64,000 bases of DNA from Artocarpus heterophyllus (taxonomy: Eukaryota > Streptophyta > Magnoliopsida > Rosales > Moraceae): NCBI GenBank assembly GCA_025403435.1, contig CM046351.1:24641730-24705729 (forward strand), in the 5' to 3' direction. Shown here piece by piece: positions 22,055-33,911 of the stretch. Every line of letters begins with the position of its first letter. The first letter of the stretch is position 1. Position numbers and translations under genes: made by a program. The notes below the pieces were generated by a model that did not search any database, had not been told where the DNA came from, and saw nothing but the letters and a program-made list of their open reading frames with translations.

Positions 22055-22310
22055 ATCTCTGGTTTGTAAGAATGATGTTCTAAACTCCCTTTCTGAAAGT
22101 CTAGAGTCAGTCAGATACATGATCCTCAGTTCTCATCTTTGTTAGTCCCTTAAGCTTTAGAAAGATTAAGACAAGGTGTGTCATAAATCTGTGATAATGT
22201 CGTGGATCTCTAAGAATGCCAGTGAGGTCGAGAGAAAGAGTAGATTCCTATCTTAGAAATACGAACCCTTACTTGAATCTTTTTGGATCCTTAGATGGAT
22301 CTGACCCAGT
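22055..22310 (+). other. Pararetrovirus leader up to the viral genome end point
   Basis: This stretch matches the sequence just before the primer site in copy B (GGATCCTTAG(A/G)TGGATCTGACCCAGT). It stops at 22310, exactly where the primer site would start, so the border of the insert coincides with the gap in the viral minus strand. Confidence 0.7.
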
Positions 22311-22707
22311 AAACTAGCTTGAACTACACAATTTAAAATTCAAACCTGCCTTTCATTTCAACATTTCAAACTAATATTGAACAATGATTTCATTCCTATA
22401 TTTTTGTATTTATAATTAACACTATTATTTCATATTATTTTTTTTATTAAATAATTGCATTTTACATATTTTATGTTTATTTTTTAATTAAATAATTTTT
22501 TCATGCTTCAAATTAAAGTTGTTAATACTCATCTAAGCACAACTTCAAATTGGATATCTTGTTCAAATTAATATTTAAACTGCACATCCAAACGGCAGTT
22601 AGGATTTCTATTTAAACTGCATAATTCAATTTTTCTTTTTAAACCAAAAACGTTCAAATTAAAACAATTCGAACAGGCGAACCAAATGGGGTTAGAAGAA
22701 CCGGTTA
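22311..22707. other. AT-rich sequence between pararetrovirus and SIRE LTR
   Basis: No gene seen. It contains AAACGGCAGTTAGG and GAACCAAATGGGG, phrases common at the ends of small non-autonomous DNA transposons, but I could not define matching ends. Confidence 0.3.
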
Positions 22708-23661
22708 TGTTTTTTTACTATATTTATGTTTAAATTTGTTGTAACAAGTTTGTAATAAACATGAAATAATAAAATAGATACAAGAGATTGGTATTGCGGT
22801 TCAATAATCACCTACATCTGCGGGTCACGCCTAGACGTATGAACAATTTACTAAGTAATCAAAGTTACAATTCAATTGGACCTATTCACGACGAGACTCC
22901 CTCTCGATTTATGACACCTATAACTCATAACTACCCAATGACACGCTTAACGAAATCCCTTCGACTTAGTGTTGAAATCCCTTTAACTCTAAGTTTTATT
23001 TCGAAAAGCCAAAACTTTTCTCCTGAAGAAATAAAAAAATAAAACGGTTACAAATAATCTCTCCAAAATTCTGACTCTCAAAAGGAGTATAAAGATCATT
23101 GTGAGACTTCATTAAATAGCAAAAAGTGTCAGGTATCATATTCTTCAATGCAATCTACTCTCCAGATTCTATTGCTCATTTTATTGCAACAAATAAGACA
23201 ACAAGTCTTTAGAATCTGGTATAAAATCAATTCTTAATTGATTCTTGAAATCTTCCGATTAGAGTAGCACGAATCGCACAAAAATCTTCCATGCACCTAG
23301 ACGAGTTATTCAGCAAAACAAAATCGTCTTTAACAAATCAAGTAACTTAACCGATTTCAACTTTTTAAAACTGATAAAAGTAGTCTTTAAACAAATCAAT
23401 CAAAATGATTGTTATGAAGTAGTTTGCATAAACACAAAAACTCTCTATAATAATTCTTTACTGCATATTAAAAAAACAAATCAATTAGAGTTTCAAAAAA
23501 TTAAGTATAATTTTAACTTATCAAAATTAGAAACAAGAATAAGAGCAAGTTAAAATTGAAACTTTCCAAAAAGCTTTCCTACACAAGATTAGTCACAAAA
23601 AAAAAAAATCAAAATGAAATCCTACAATAGACAAAATAATGCCAATCAAAAAATCCCAACA
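22708..23661 (-). repeat. SIRE-type Ty1/copia 3' LTR, copy 1
   Basis: On the minus strand the LTR starts TGTTGGGATTTTTTGATTGG right after a purine-rich tract AAGGGAGAGAT. The left end pairs with that of copy 2 (26153). The two LTRs share long runs such as TTAAATTTGTTGTAACAAGTTT and TAGTTATGAG-type stretches. About 950 bp. Only about 120 bases of internal sequence remain on the right before similarity to copy 2's element ends. Confidence 0.75.
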
Positions 23662-26152
23662 ATCTCTCCCTTCGGTATTGTTTTAGTAAAACTTCACAAC
23701 ACAAAAAGGCTGTTTCAAACTGAGCACAATTAAGCTAAAAGACAACTAAACTAAAAAACAAGCAGTTGCCAATCAATCTAGGGTGACGACATTGTAAAAG
23801 TGTATATTTTTTAAGGCTTAAATCATTTATTTATGCTTTTATTTCTCATTAAATCCTCTAATTAATAGCATTTTTATGTTAACAAGCATTTTACTACTTT
23901 TGTGTGTCTTAATGTGTAAACGTATTTAAAAATGTATTTTTAGAATCATCTCTGTTTGTTTTATAATTAATTAGTTTGTAGATAAATTAAAACCATAAAA
24001 ATGATATTATGTGGTTTTATTTTGAGTTTTAAAATGTTTGTAAATGAGTTTGGAGTCTGTAAATATGTTCTATTATGTTTCTAATAATTTTTAAAAATAA
24101 TTTCGAGTCTTGAATTGCATATCTATTAAAATTTGTTAATTTTAGAAATGTTTTTATATATTTTTAGTTTTTTTTTGTGCTTTTTATTGTAAAATAAGTA
24201 TTTTTAATTATTGTAAAAATTATGTTTGTAAAATAATTAATTTTGTTTTGTTTTAGATCTGAAATCTAGAGGAATAATGAGCAAAATGGCGTAAAAATTG
24301 GCAAAAAGGGATCCAAAATATGCAAGAAATGAAAGAAATTCGAAATAGCCACGTGGCAGTCTTTCATCTGTCCGATCACGCTGTATGAGTAATCTGGTCC
24401 GTCCACACGTCCGAGTTGGGCTCGCGGATCCAGCGCTCCTCGCTTTGTCGTGCTCGCCTTTATGACCATCCGATTAGACTATTAGCGACTAAGTTCTTGT
24501 ATTTGACTTCATCCGCTTCGTCGATTCGGTCTTCAAACACTGATCCAGCGGCCTCTCCGCGTCCGGTCATCTCCCACGAAGCACTAGATTGCAATGTAAT
24601 AAATGCACAGTTACTTGCGCGTTCCAGCATGAAAGAAGGTATAGTTTTTTTAAACTTATGGTATGTTTGTTTCGTGCATTTTTTGAACTCAATGAACTAA
24701 AATTTAGATTCGAGTATCAAAAATTCTTTGGATACGCATTTGTTTCCCCCAAATCTGAATCATTTGAGTATCAAGAATTTAAGTTTTTAAAGTTCTCATC
24801 TCCTCTTAAACTTTTGATATTCGGATATCTTTGCTATAGTAAAAATTAAAATTCTCTCTCCTATATTTGAGGAAAAAAATCATAATTTCTTTATTTAATA
24901 TCTAATTAAGATGATTCTTTTTTCATTATGTTCCTAATAAAGAGAAGAATAAATCAATATCCATATTGCATATTTTTTAAGATCATTAACATTAAGATTT
25001 TATTAGATTTATTAATAAATCAAAAACCATCTTCATTACCTCTCCAAACACAAATTCCAATTTTATTTCATACTTAGATTAAAACTTAAATACACATTCA
25101 AACGTCAATTCGAATAACAATTCAAATCACTAACTTAAATCCTAATTCAAATATACTAACTCAAATTAAATCATTAATTCGAATCCATTTACTAAACGGA
25201 TCCTTAGCTTTAGATGCTGATTCACATGGGCGATGTCCATTAAATAAATAAATAAATATAATAATAAAAATAAATAAAAATAAAAATGAATAAAATATTT
25301 AAAAAATACATAAACAATAATACATTTTTTAAGTTTTTAATAATTATTAATGATGTTATTATGCTATTCAATTCTTTCATAAATTCAGCCATACTTTCTT
25401 TATGTAATTTAATTGTGTTGCATAATTAATATTAATAATACTGAAGTCATGCTCGTTTATTAAGTTGAGTTTCTGCTGCATTATAGACTAATACAGTAAA
25501 AGCTTAATAATGCTTGATTTATTATCGACAGAGGATGGTAGCGTATTTGTAAACCAATTAATAAGATGGGGTGCTGTTGAAATTAACTCAATAATTTATT
25601 CTATTAAAATATATTAATTTTGATTTGTTATTATCTTTTCTATGTTAAAATTATGTTAATTATAATTGTAGTGACAACGGTTATAATTTTCATAATTAAT
25701 GCACCTAATCATTAATGAGAGGTGATTATTTTGCTACTTTTATAAAAAAAAAACCCTTACTGTATTATGACTTGCTATATTGTCGCTCTCAGTTGACTTA
25801 TAAAAATAGTAAAAGTGCTTACAATTAATGAGAAAGAATATAATAAATCAAATGCTTTAGATAATTATTAATTGGATTAAAATGTCATACAAGTTGCAAA
25901 ACATACAAGGGATTCTCAAAGGTTTACCGTTTTAATTTTATGTTGTAAATTTTGAATTAGAAAAAAATATATATTTCTTTCATTTTAAACTTTGTTTTGA
26001 AAATTTACTTGTCTTTTTGGACATTTATTTTAACAATTTCCTGAGTTATAAATTTCTCACCTTTTTTGTGCATATGACCATATTTCTATACTACAACGTT
26101 CACTATTTAAGAAAAACAATTTGGACGACACTATCACAGGGTATACCGGCTA
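23662..26152. other. Repeat-rich AT sequence, unassigned
   Basis: After about 23785 the SIRE similarity stops. From 23793 the sequence TGTAAAAGTGTATATTTTTTAAGG could be the start of another LTR, but its end is not clear. A GC-richer patch lies at 24340-24620. From about 24657 to 25204, GGTATGTTTGTTTC at one end and AAACGGATCC at the other hint at a small DNA transposon. 25235-25340 is low-complexity AAT repeats. No gene is supported. Confidence 0.3.
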
Positions 26153-27080
26153 TGCCTTTTACTAAGTTTATGTTTAAATTTGTTGTAACAAGTTTATAAT
26201 AAACATGAAATACTAAAATAGAAACGAGAGTTTGGTGTCTTTGTTCGGTAATCACGCATACCCGTGAGGCCACACCCAGACATCTGAACAGTTTACTAAG
26301 TAATTAAAGTTGCTATTCAATTAGACTTATTCACACCCATACTCTCTAAATATGACTCCTATGACTCATAACAAGCCAATGAACATGCTTAGCGAAATCC
26401 TTTCAGCTTAATGTTGAAATCCCTTTAACTAAAAGTTTTCTTCCAAAAAAGCCAAAATTCTTCTTCAAAAAAATAAAAGAAATAAAATACTCACAAATAA
26501 TCTTTTCGAACTTCTGAAGCTCAAAAAGAGTATAAAGATCATTGTGAAACTTAACTTAAATAGCAAAAAGTATCATCTGTTATATTTTTCAATGCAATCT
26601 ATCGTCCGGATTCTGTTGCAACAAATCTTTAGAATCTGGTACAGAACTAATTTTTAATTGATTGTCAAAGCCTTCTGATAAGAGCAGCACGAATCTCACA
26701 TAAATCTTCTATGCACTTGGACGAGTTATTCAATAGAATAAAAGTGTTCTTGCAAATCAGTTAACTCTTCTAATTTCTTTCCCAAAAGAGAAGTTGACTT
26801 TAACCAAATCAAACACAATAACTGATTTGAAACAGTAAAAAAAAAAAAAAACACAAAGATTCCCTTTAATAATGCCTTGCTGCAATTAAAAAACAAATCA
26901 ATCGGAGTTTTCAAAACAAATACAGTCTGGCTAATCAAAAACAAGAAACAAAAATAAGAGCAAATTTCAGCCAAAATTGAAACTTTCCAAAACCAATTCT
27001 TGCATCAAATTAGTCGAAAAAACAAATAAAAAACAAATCCTGCAATAGACAAAAATAACGCTAATTCTAAAATCCCAGTA
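26153..27080 (-). repeat. SIRE-type Ty1/copia 3' LTR, copy 2
   Basis: Homologous over its length to 22708-23661, with many substitutions. On the minus strand it follows the polypurine tract AAAGGAGGAGATTAC. The first bases, TACTGGGATT, are mutated from TGTTGGGATT. It is the 3' LTR of the element carrying the envelope-like gene to its right. Confidence 0.75.
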
Positions 27081-27095
27081 ATCTCCTCCTTTGGC
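27081..27095 (-). promoter_or_regulatory. SIRE polypurine tract
   Basis: The minus strand reads CAAAGGAGGAGAT directly before the LTR. Further upstream (about 27240-27262) is GTCAAAAAGAGGGAG, another phrase seen at the 3' end of SIRE elements. Confidence 0.65.
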
Positions 27096-27317
27096 ATTGT
27101 TTTGGTAAAATAACATGAGACAAAGTAAAAACTGGTAAAACTGTTCTAAACACAAAACAAAGTAAAGAAACTAAACTCGCAACTTAGTGCATCCAAAACA
27201 ACAACACAAAAAGACTTGAAAAATAAACACAGAAAACACAAACCACTCCCTCTTTTTGACAAAAGAATGACCAAAGTGCATTCAAGGAGTTCTGGTCGAA
27301 GCTAAAGAGGGTGAGCC

Positions 27318-29120
27318 TTGGACCGTGGAGGGTGCAGAACGATCAAGTTGAGCCAGAAGTGTCTAAACCACCTTTTCTTTTGCTGTGAGCCGGATTTGCT
27401 CTTCAGCTTGCTTTTGTGTTCGCAGATAAATCTGTTGCCACCCAGCAGTGAGAATCTGGTACAAATGATCCGAAGTACCTATTGTAGAAGTAGTTGCAAC
27501 GGCAGGTACAACAGGCAGTGCAGCTGCAGACTCCCCCTGAATAACATTATAATGTTCTCCTGACAAAAGCCTGTGAGAAATGGTAAGTGGGGTTCCAGGT
27601 GACATGATCAAATCGGTGTCAAATGTAAGATCACGTTGAGCGAGAAGAATCCCATGAATCAATAACGGAAAAGGAGGAACTCCAAATGTTGAGACATTCT
27701 TGGAATAGCTAACAATCTCTTGTAAAAGGGGTTTGCCCATGTCAAATTGAATACCATGACCAATAGCATACTAAAAAACAACCATGTCAGATAATACCGT
27801 ACTAGGATGAAGAGTTGGAAGCAAGTTGGCCAAAGCAATCTTATGAAGAACTGCATATTTAATCGTCAACTCAGCAGCTCTAACAGATTTTGATTCTGGG
27901 GTGCAATATTCTTGTGAGTAAGCGCAACATCAACTTCATCCGATCTAATTCACGAACCCTGCTGGACTCAAAACTTTTGCAGCCAAGATAGTCATTCATA
28001 ACTTAGGACAAAAACATGGGATTTTTCCTACCGAGGAGAAGCAGGGTTGCCAGTCTTAGAATGTAAATTGGCATAGAACTCATAGACTAGACTGCTAGAA
28101 AAAGATTTAGCCTTAGATACAGAACCCAACATGTTTGTATCCTTGAGCAGTTTTTCAATCACAGCTTGAATGTCCTCATACTTTTTACAATTAATTAATC
28201 TCTTAGTATGTATCTTTCGACAGTGGATCAATTCCCAATTATTCTTGTTTTCATCAAACTTAAATGAGAAGGCTTTAGAGACAATAAACTAAGGAGAAGA
28301 AGAATAAGCTTTTGACTTGGTTGCCGCAACAGGTGTTGGAACAGAAGCAAAAAACAGGTTTAGGAGACTTGATCTTTATGGCGGGAAGCTTCCTATTTGC
28401 TGGTTTCTTTTTTGGAACAAACGACTTGGCCGGAACTTCCGCTGCAGGAACAATTGCTTCATTCTGGATACTGTCAGAAACGGGTTCTTTCCTCGTTTTG
28501 AATCTTGTGTCACTCGTGGCTTCTTCTAAATTGGAGCCCTGTCCTTGAACAATCTCCTCTTTGTTTTTCTTGGAGGCCGAGAAAGACTCTTGTGGGTGGC
28601 TTCATCAGAGCCCTTTTGAAGAAAGGGTTGATTTCCTTAGACAGAGAAGCTCGTGAGCCCTCTTCATGAGTGAAATTTTCTTTCGCAACACAGACATTCC
28701 AAGAAGGCCAATCAGAAGGTGGCCTTTGATCAAGTGAGGTTCGTGAGGAAACAAACCCATCAATGGCTTCATCCTCTTGAGAGAGAACTGGAGAAACGAG
28801 TTGAGATAAAGTAACACTGGGACTCATGGGTGGTCCATGAGGAAAACCCACTTCTTGGGTTTTTGTAAAGATTGGGTCGAAGACTGCAATCTTTTCGGAC
28901 GGAACTGGCAACGGTGACGATGGTGCGGCGGTGATGACGATGCTTGAGTCATTGGCGGAGTGATAGGCGACTGAAAAGATACCAACGGCTCTTGTGACGG
29001 AGAGGAGCAGGAGGTCTCCAATGTTGACGGGCTTAGCGACAGAGAGACGGGTTTGGCTATTCCTCCACGGCGGCGGCGTCTGGCAGTGGCAAGGCCTTCA
29101 GTGAACATTATTCGAGCCAT
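27318..29120 (-). pseudogene. Envelope-like gene of a SIRE-type copia element (plant transposon protein domain), broken
   Basis: Minus-strand pieces run from MARIMFTEGLATARRRRRGG at 29120 through a Ser/Pro-rich part and SDWPSWNVCVAKENF (about 28720). They continue with a domain of VIEKLLKDTNMLGSVSKAKS and SLVYEFYANLHSK near 28150, then KPLLQEIVSYSKNVSTFGVP at about 27725. The YEFYANL and later blocks fit the so-called putative plant transposon protein domain found in the extra reading frame of SIRE/Maximus elements. The frame is split by at least three shifts. Position between pol and the 3' LTR, same strand as the LTR, agrees with this. The pol gene and the 5' LTR are absent: the sequence changes to a gypsy element near 29228. 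The role of this protein is unproven; it may be an envelope or capsid-associated protein. Confidence 0.65.
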
Positions 29121-29274
29121 TTTGGGTGAGGAAGAGGGTCTGTACAGTTTCTGAGGAAAAGCTGGTATGCTTGAAAAATTAGGACAAGCACTCTAAACCA
29201 AAACATGGTTTATAGAGGAAATGAGAAAAACAAAACAAATACGGATACAATTCTTGCATACTCGACTCTAGTTC

Positions 29275-31278
29275 TCAAGTGGCTTCATTAACCTTATGAT
29301 GTTGCCACACGACTTTTACCAACTGTATCTCACGACGACGCAAGCTAATCACTTTCCGGTCGATAATCTGAATCGGCATTTCTTCGTACGTCGTATCTTC
29401 CTGAACCTGCACATTGCGGAATGAAACTATCCTACCCTGCTCAGGTGGACACTTCCTAAGCATCGACACATGAAACACATCGTGCACATGAGAAAGTTCG
29501 GGCGGAAGATCAAGCCGATAAGCGACCACACCAACACGCTGAGTGATCTCGAACGGCCCAATATACCTCGGCGCGAGCTTCCCACTCACTCCGAACCGCA
29601 TAGTTCCCTTACGAGGCGATACCCTCAAGAGAACGAAGTCTCCAACCGCAAACTCTAAGGGTCTACGTCTCCTATCCGCGTAGCTCTTCTGCCGACTCTG
29701 AGCTGCCCTCAATCGATCTCGAATCACCGCGACTTTCTCGTTGCTATCACGGATCTCATCTGGCCCAAGAATAACCCTATCTTCCGGCTCGGCCTAGCAC
29801 ACAGGTGACCGACATGGTCGCCCATACAACGCCTCAAACGGTGCCATACCGATACTCGCCTGATAGCTATTGTAGTATGCGAACTCCGCCAGATGCAAAC
29901 ATTGCTTCCAATTCCCGCCGAAGTCCAACGCACAGGCACGCAACATATCCTCGAGAATTTGAATAACCCGTTCAGACTGCCCATCAGTCTGAGGATGAAA
30001 CACCGTACTGAAGTTCAAATCCGTACCCAAAGCCTCCTGAAAACTCCTCCAGTACTTGGCATTAAACCTAGTGTCTCGATCAGAGGTGATGGACAAAGGA
30101 ACTCCATGCAACCTCACAATGTTCTGCATATACAACTCCCCGAGAACCTTCCTAGAACACGTCGACCTAAACGGAATGAAATGCGCCGATTTTGTCAACC
30201 TGTCGAACACGACCCAAACTGCATCATGCCGCTGCTCCGTCCTCGACAAACCTGTGAGAAAATACATCGTCACATGCTCCCATTTCCACCCTGGAATAGG
30301 AAGCGGCTGAAGCTGACCTGCAGGCTTCTGTTGCTCGGCTTTCACCTGAAGACACGTCGAACACTTGGCCACGTACTCTCGAACATCTTTCTTCATGCCT
30401 CTCCACCAATACTGCCTCTTCAAATCACGATACATCTTGGTGCTCCCCGGATGAATAGCAAACTGAGACCTATGAGCTTCGTCCAAAACAGCTTTCGTCA
30501 CCTCGGCGATAACTGGAACTGCAAGACGCTCCCAGAAGTACAACGATCTATCTGCATGCACGCTCCATTCCTCGAACTGTTCCCCGTTCTGAATCTGCGA
30601 ACAAATCCCCTGCAAATGTCGATCCTGCCACTGACTTTGCTTCACCATCCGAGCAAGAGTTGGAGTCGCTTCCACATGATACACCGAAACTCGATCACAG
30701 TCTTCATGATACAGTGGCCGATACTCACTCACTGTCGCATCTCTGCTCCAGTCCTCAAAAACCAAACAAGCGAGAATCCCTGAAGACTTCCTGCTAAGCG
30801 CGTCTGCGACCACATTAGCTTTCCCGGGATGATACTGCAATGCAAAATCATAATCCTCCATGTATTCGATCCACCTACGCTGCCTCAAGTTAAGATCCCT
30901 CTGAGTGAACAAATACCTCAAACTCTTGTGATCGGAGAAGACCTGAAACGACGCTCCATACAAATAACACCTCCAAATCTTCAACGCGTAAATCACCGCC
31001 GCAAGCTCTAAGTCATGAGTAGGATAATTTCGCTCGTGAGGTCGTAGCTGTCTCGATTCGTACGCAACTACACGCTCATGCTGCATCAACACACATCCAA
31101 GTCCGCGCCCTGAAGCACCCGCATAAACCTCATACGGCTCGTCACTGCTAGGAATAACCAACACTGGAGCTGAAGTCAACTGGTTCTTCAATTCCTGAAA
31201 AGCAAGCTCACAATCTTCATTCCACTCAAACCTGACATTTTTCTTGATCAATCTCGTCAACGGAGCTGCAATCTTCAA
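29275..31278 (-). pseudogene. Gypsy RNase H and integrase with C-terminal tail
   Basis: One frame of about 650 codons is broken only by an in-frame TAG at 29794-29796. RNase H (first ~130 residues) ends with [15 protein letters not shown]; its first catalytic block reads AGASGRGLG where TDASGRGLG is expected, so the Asp is lost. Integrase shows a zinc-binding H...H...C..C part ([11 protein letters not shown] to KCSTC). The first Asp of the catalytic triad is Tyr (TMYF instead of TMDF), while the second (SDRDTRF) and the Glu (GQSERVIQ) remain. The tail has [13 protein letters not shown] and [11 protein letters not shown] and ends at a TGA where the related copy at 62930 has TGG. The element therefore cannot work on its own. 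Confidence 0.88.
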
Positions 31279-31382
31279 AAAATCATTTACAAATTTCCTA
31301 TAATATCCAGCAAGACCTAAGAAGCTGCGAATCTCCGCTACATTCTTTGGTCGTTCTCATTCCAATATAGCTTCAATCTCTG

Positions 31383-32735
31383 CTACATTCCTTGCTCTGA
31401 GATGACATGACCCAGAAACTTGACCTCAGTCAACCAAAACTCACACTTTTCTCTCTTAGCATTCAACTGGTGCTCCCGCAGAGTCTGAAGCACGATCCGA
31501 AGATGCTGCTCATGCTCCTCCCAAGTCTTAGAATACACAAGAATGTCATCGATGAACACGATCACGAACTGATCCAGATACGGCCTAAATATCCTGTTCA
31601 TCAAATCCATAAAAGCTGCCGGAGCATTCGTCAACCCAAACAACATAACCAAAAACTCGAAGTGCCCATACCAAGTTTTAAAAGCTGTCTTAGGAATATC
31701 CTCTTCCTTAATCCTGAGCTGATGATAACCTGAACGCAAATCAATCTTTGAGAAGTATCGCGAACCTCCCAACTGATCAAACAACTCATTAATCCTAGGC
31801 AAGAGATACTTGTTCTTCACCGTAACACGATTCAGTTGTCGATAATCCACACATAACCTGAGAGTCCCATCATGCTTCTTAGCAAACAAAACCGGTGCTC
31901 CCCACAGAGATGTGCTGTTCCGAATATACCCTTTATCGGCAAGCTCTTGAAGTTGCTTCCTCAATTCCTTTATTTCTGCTGGCGTCATCCGATAAGGTGC
32001 CATAGAAATCGATGATGTCCTTGGAAACAATTCGATACCAAACTCAATTTCCCGATGCGGTGGTAATCCTGGCAACTCGTCGGGGAAGACATCCTCGAAC
32101 TCATCAACCACCGGAATCGCTACACTGCCACTCGAAACATAGGGCTCACAATCCAGATTGGCAAGAAAAGCACAACAACCTAGATTCCTTTGCCCTCCTA
32201 GACACGACTTCATGAGACGCTCACTCATTAACCAATCACCACCACCCTGGTAAGTGATCACCGTCCCCCTATCAGACACTGGGGTCACTTTTTTAAGTTG
32301 GCAGTCCACGACTGCACTATACCTGAACAACCAGTCCATCCCTAGAAGTACATCATAGGAGCTCATGGGGAGTATAATCAAATCACTTTTCAAAATCTTA
32401 TCCCCAATTTTTATTTTATAGGATTTACACATACAATTTACACACACCCGCCCCAAGGGAGAAGTTATGACTAGGGGTTCATTAAACTCTTCTACCTCTA
32501 ATCCCAAGGCATGTACAAAAGAACTCGAAATGAGAGAATGAGAGGCACCGGTATCAAATAAAACGCGAGCTAAAGATCTAGAAACCAATATCATACCATC
32601 GACAACCGCGTTACCAGTCTGAGAATCTGACCCTCCAGATGCCATTGCATGAACCTGCACTGGCGCCTTTCCTTTTCCTCTACCGACGTTGCTGGGTCCT
32701 GGATTACTCGGCCGATGCTGCTGAGATGGAGACGA
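31383..32735 (-). pseudogene. Gypsy protease and reverse transcriptase
   Basis: The protease site is [12 protein letters not shown] (about residue 40 of the open part). Reverse transcriptase follows with [41 protein letters not shown] and the catalytic box [10 protein letters not shown], all intact. The frame continues from gag: only a TAG at 32736-32738 separates them in the same frame. It ends at 31383 in a TAG; from there to 31278 a small rearrangement that repeats AATGTAGC(A/G)GAGATT, plus a further stop, disrupt the link to RNase H. Confidence 0.88.
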
Positions 32736-33806
32736 CTACACACTACCTATACTCGGTGCTCTATATTGAGGAACACTACGCTGAAAATGCTGCGGCTGCT
32801 GCCCCCGTGTCAGATATGAGAATTGTTGAGGAGAGAACTGCGGATACTGCAACTGCGGGTACTGCGGAGGCGGAGGTAGGGTCTGAGGCTGAGGCTGAGA
32901 CTGACGACTGGCATCCTCCCCGGTCTGAGATCCAAGACGAGCACTCCTGATCAAGAAATTCCTCTTGATGTGTCTGGGCTGCTGACAGAAATGACAATAA
33001 AAGCTGTAGGGATTGCTGCGCCCGCTGCCAGATGAACTGTTGCTACCACTGGTCGCACCGCCTTGCTTGCCTTTTCCCGGAGCTGAACGACTACTGGTGC
33101 TCTTCCTACCACTCCTCTGCGGTCCTCCTGAAGCCTTGGCTCGGTCCTCACAATACTGCACATAATCATTCTCCACGGATATCGCCGACGACACAAGCTC
33201 TCCGAAACTCCTAAGCCGTAGAGCAACCAACTGCCGCCGAATAGGAGCCTTGAGCCCTTCTTGAAACTTAATACACTTTTCACGCTCCGATGCCACAACT
33301 GATGGAGCAAACCTAGCCAACTCATTAAACTTTGCCTCATACTCCCGAACTGACAGATCACCCTGCTGCAACCTGTAGAACTCAGCTGCCCTCTGATCTC
33401 TATACCCCTGCGGAAAATACCGATCATAGAACAGCTCCTCGAACCTGTCCCAACTGATATCACCACCGCGCTCCAGACGCTTAGCTTGTTTCCACCAAGT
33501 GTTAGCGCCACCCTCGAGCTTATACGCAACAAACTCCACACGATACTCCTCAGGCACACCAAGAGTATCCAAATGCTTCAAGATTGAATCCAACCAATAC
33601 TCTGCTAACTGCGGATCCCCATTGCCATCAAATGTCAGAATAGACGCCCGCCGAAATTCCTTAAAGTACGCATGTCGACTACCAACATCAAAATCTCCTG
33701 GTCTAGCCCTGGCTGCCATCTGCCGGAAAGCCACAAACATAGACCTCATCATGCTCTCATCATTTCTGAACTCGGCGTCAGTTGTCGAACGACGTCTAGG
33801 TGCCAT
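32736..33806 (-). pseudogene. Gypsy gag
   Basis: 356 codons starting MAPRRRSTTDAEF. The retrotransposon gag domain is clear over residues 55-200 (LAEYWLDSILKHLDTLG, then WKQAKRLERGG and FYDRYFPQGYRDQRAAEF). A Ser/Gly-rich basic part follows, then a zinc knuckle reading CHFCQQPRHIKRNF, whose final Cys is replaced by Phe. A Gln/Pro-rich tail ends at a TAG in frame with the protease, so gag and pol were once a single frame. The start lies 105 bases after the primer site. Confidence 0.88.
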
Positions 33807-33894
33807 TCTCTCACTTCTGAAAACAAAATTTGGACTGTCAGATGTATTTCATTGTCAAACCTATGTGTGCACAATTCCCAAGGTTCATAACCTT

Positions 33895-33908
33895 GAGCTC
33901 TAATACCA
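33895..33908 (-). promoter_or_regulatory. Gypsy primer binding site (tRNA-iMet)
   Basis: The minus strand reads TGGTATTAGAGCTC three bases after the LTR end; it differs by one base from the usual TGGTATCAGAGC over the first twelve. Confidence 0.8.
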
Positions 33909-33911
33909 TTC

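Noticed and set aside
22788..23042. Open frame of 84 codons on the plus strand
   Set aside because: It lies inside a SIRE LTR and has no counterpart in the second LTR copy at 26153-27080.
28312..28548. Plus-strand frame with a hydrophobic stretch
   Set aside because: It is antisense to the envelope-like gene remains and resembles no protein family.
29893..30783. Open frame of 296 codons on the plus strand
   Set aside because: It is the antisense shadow of the gypsy RNase H-integrase frame, which has clear motifs.
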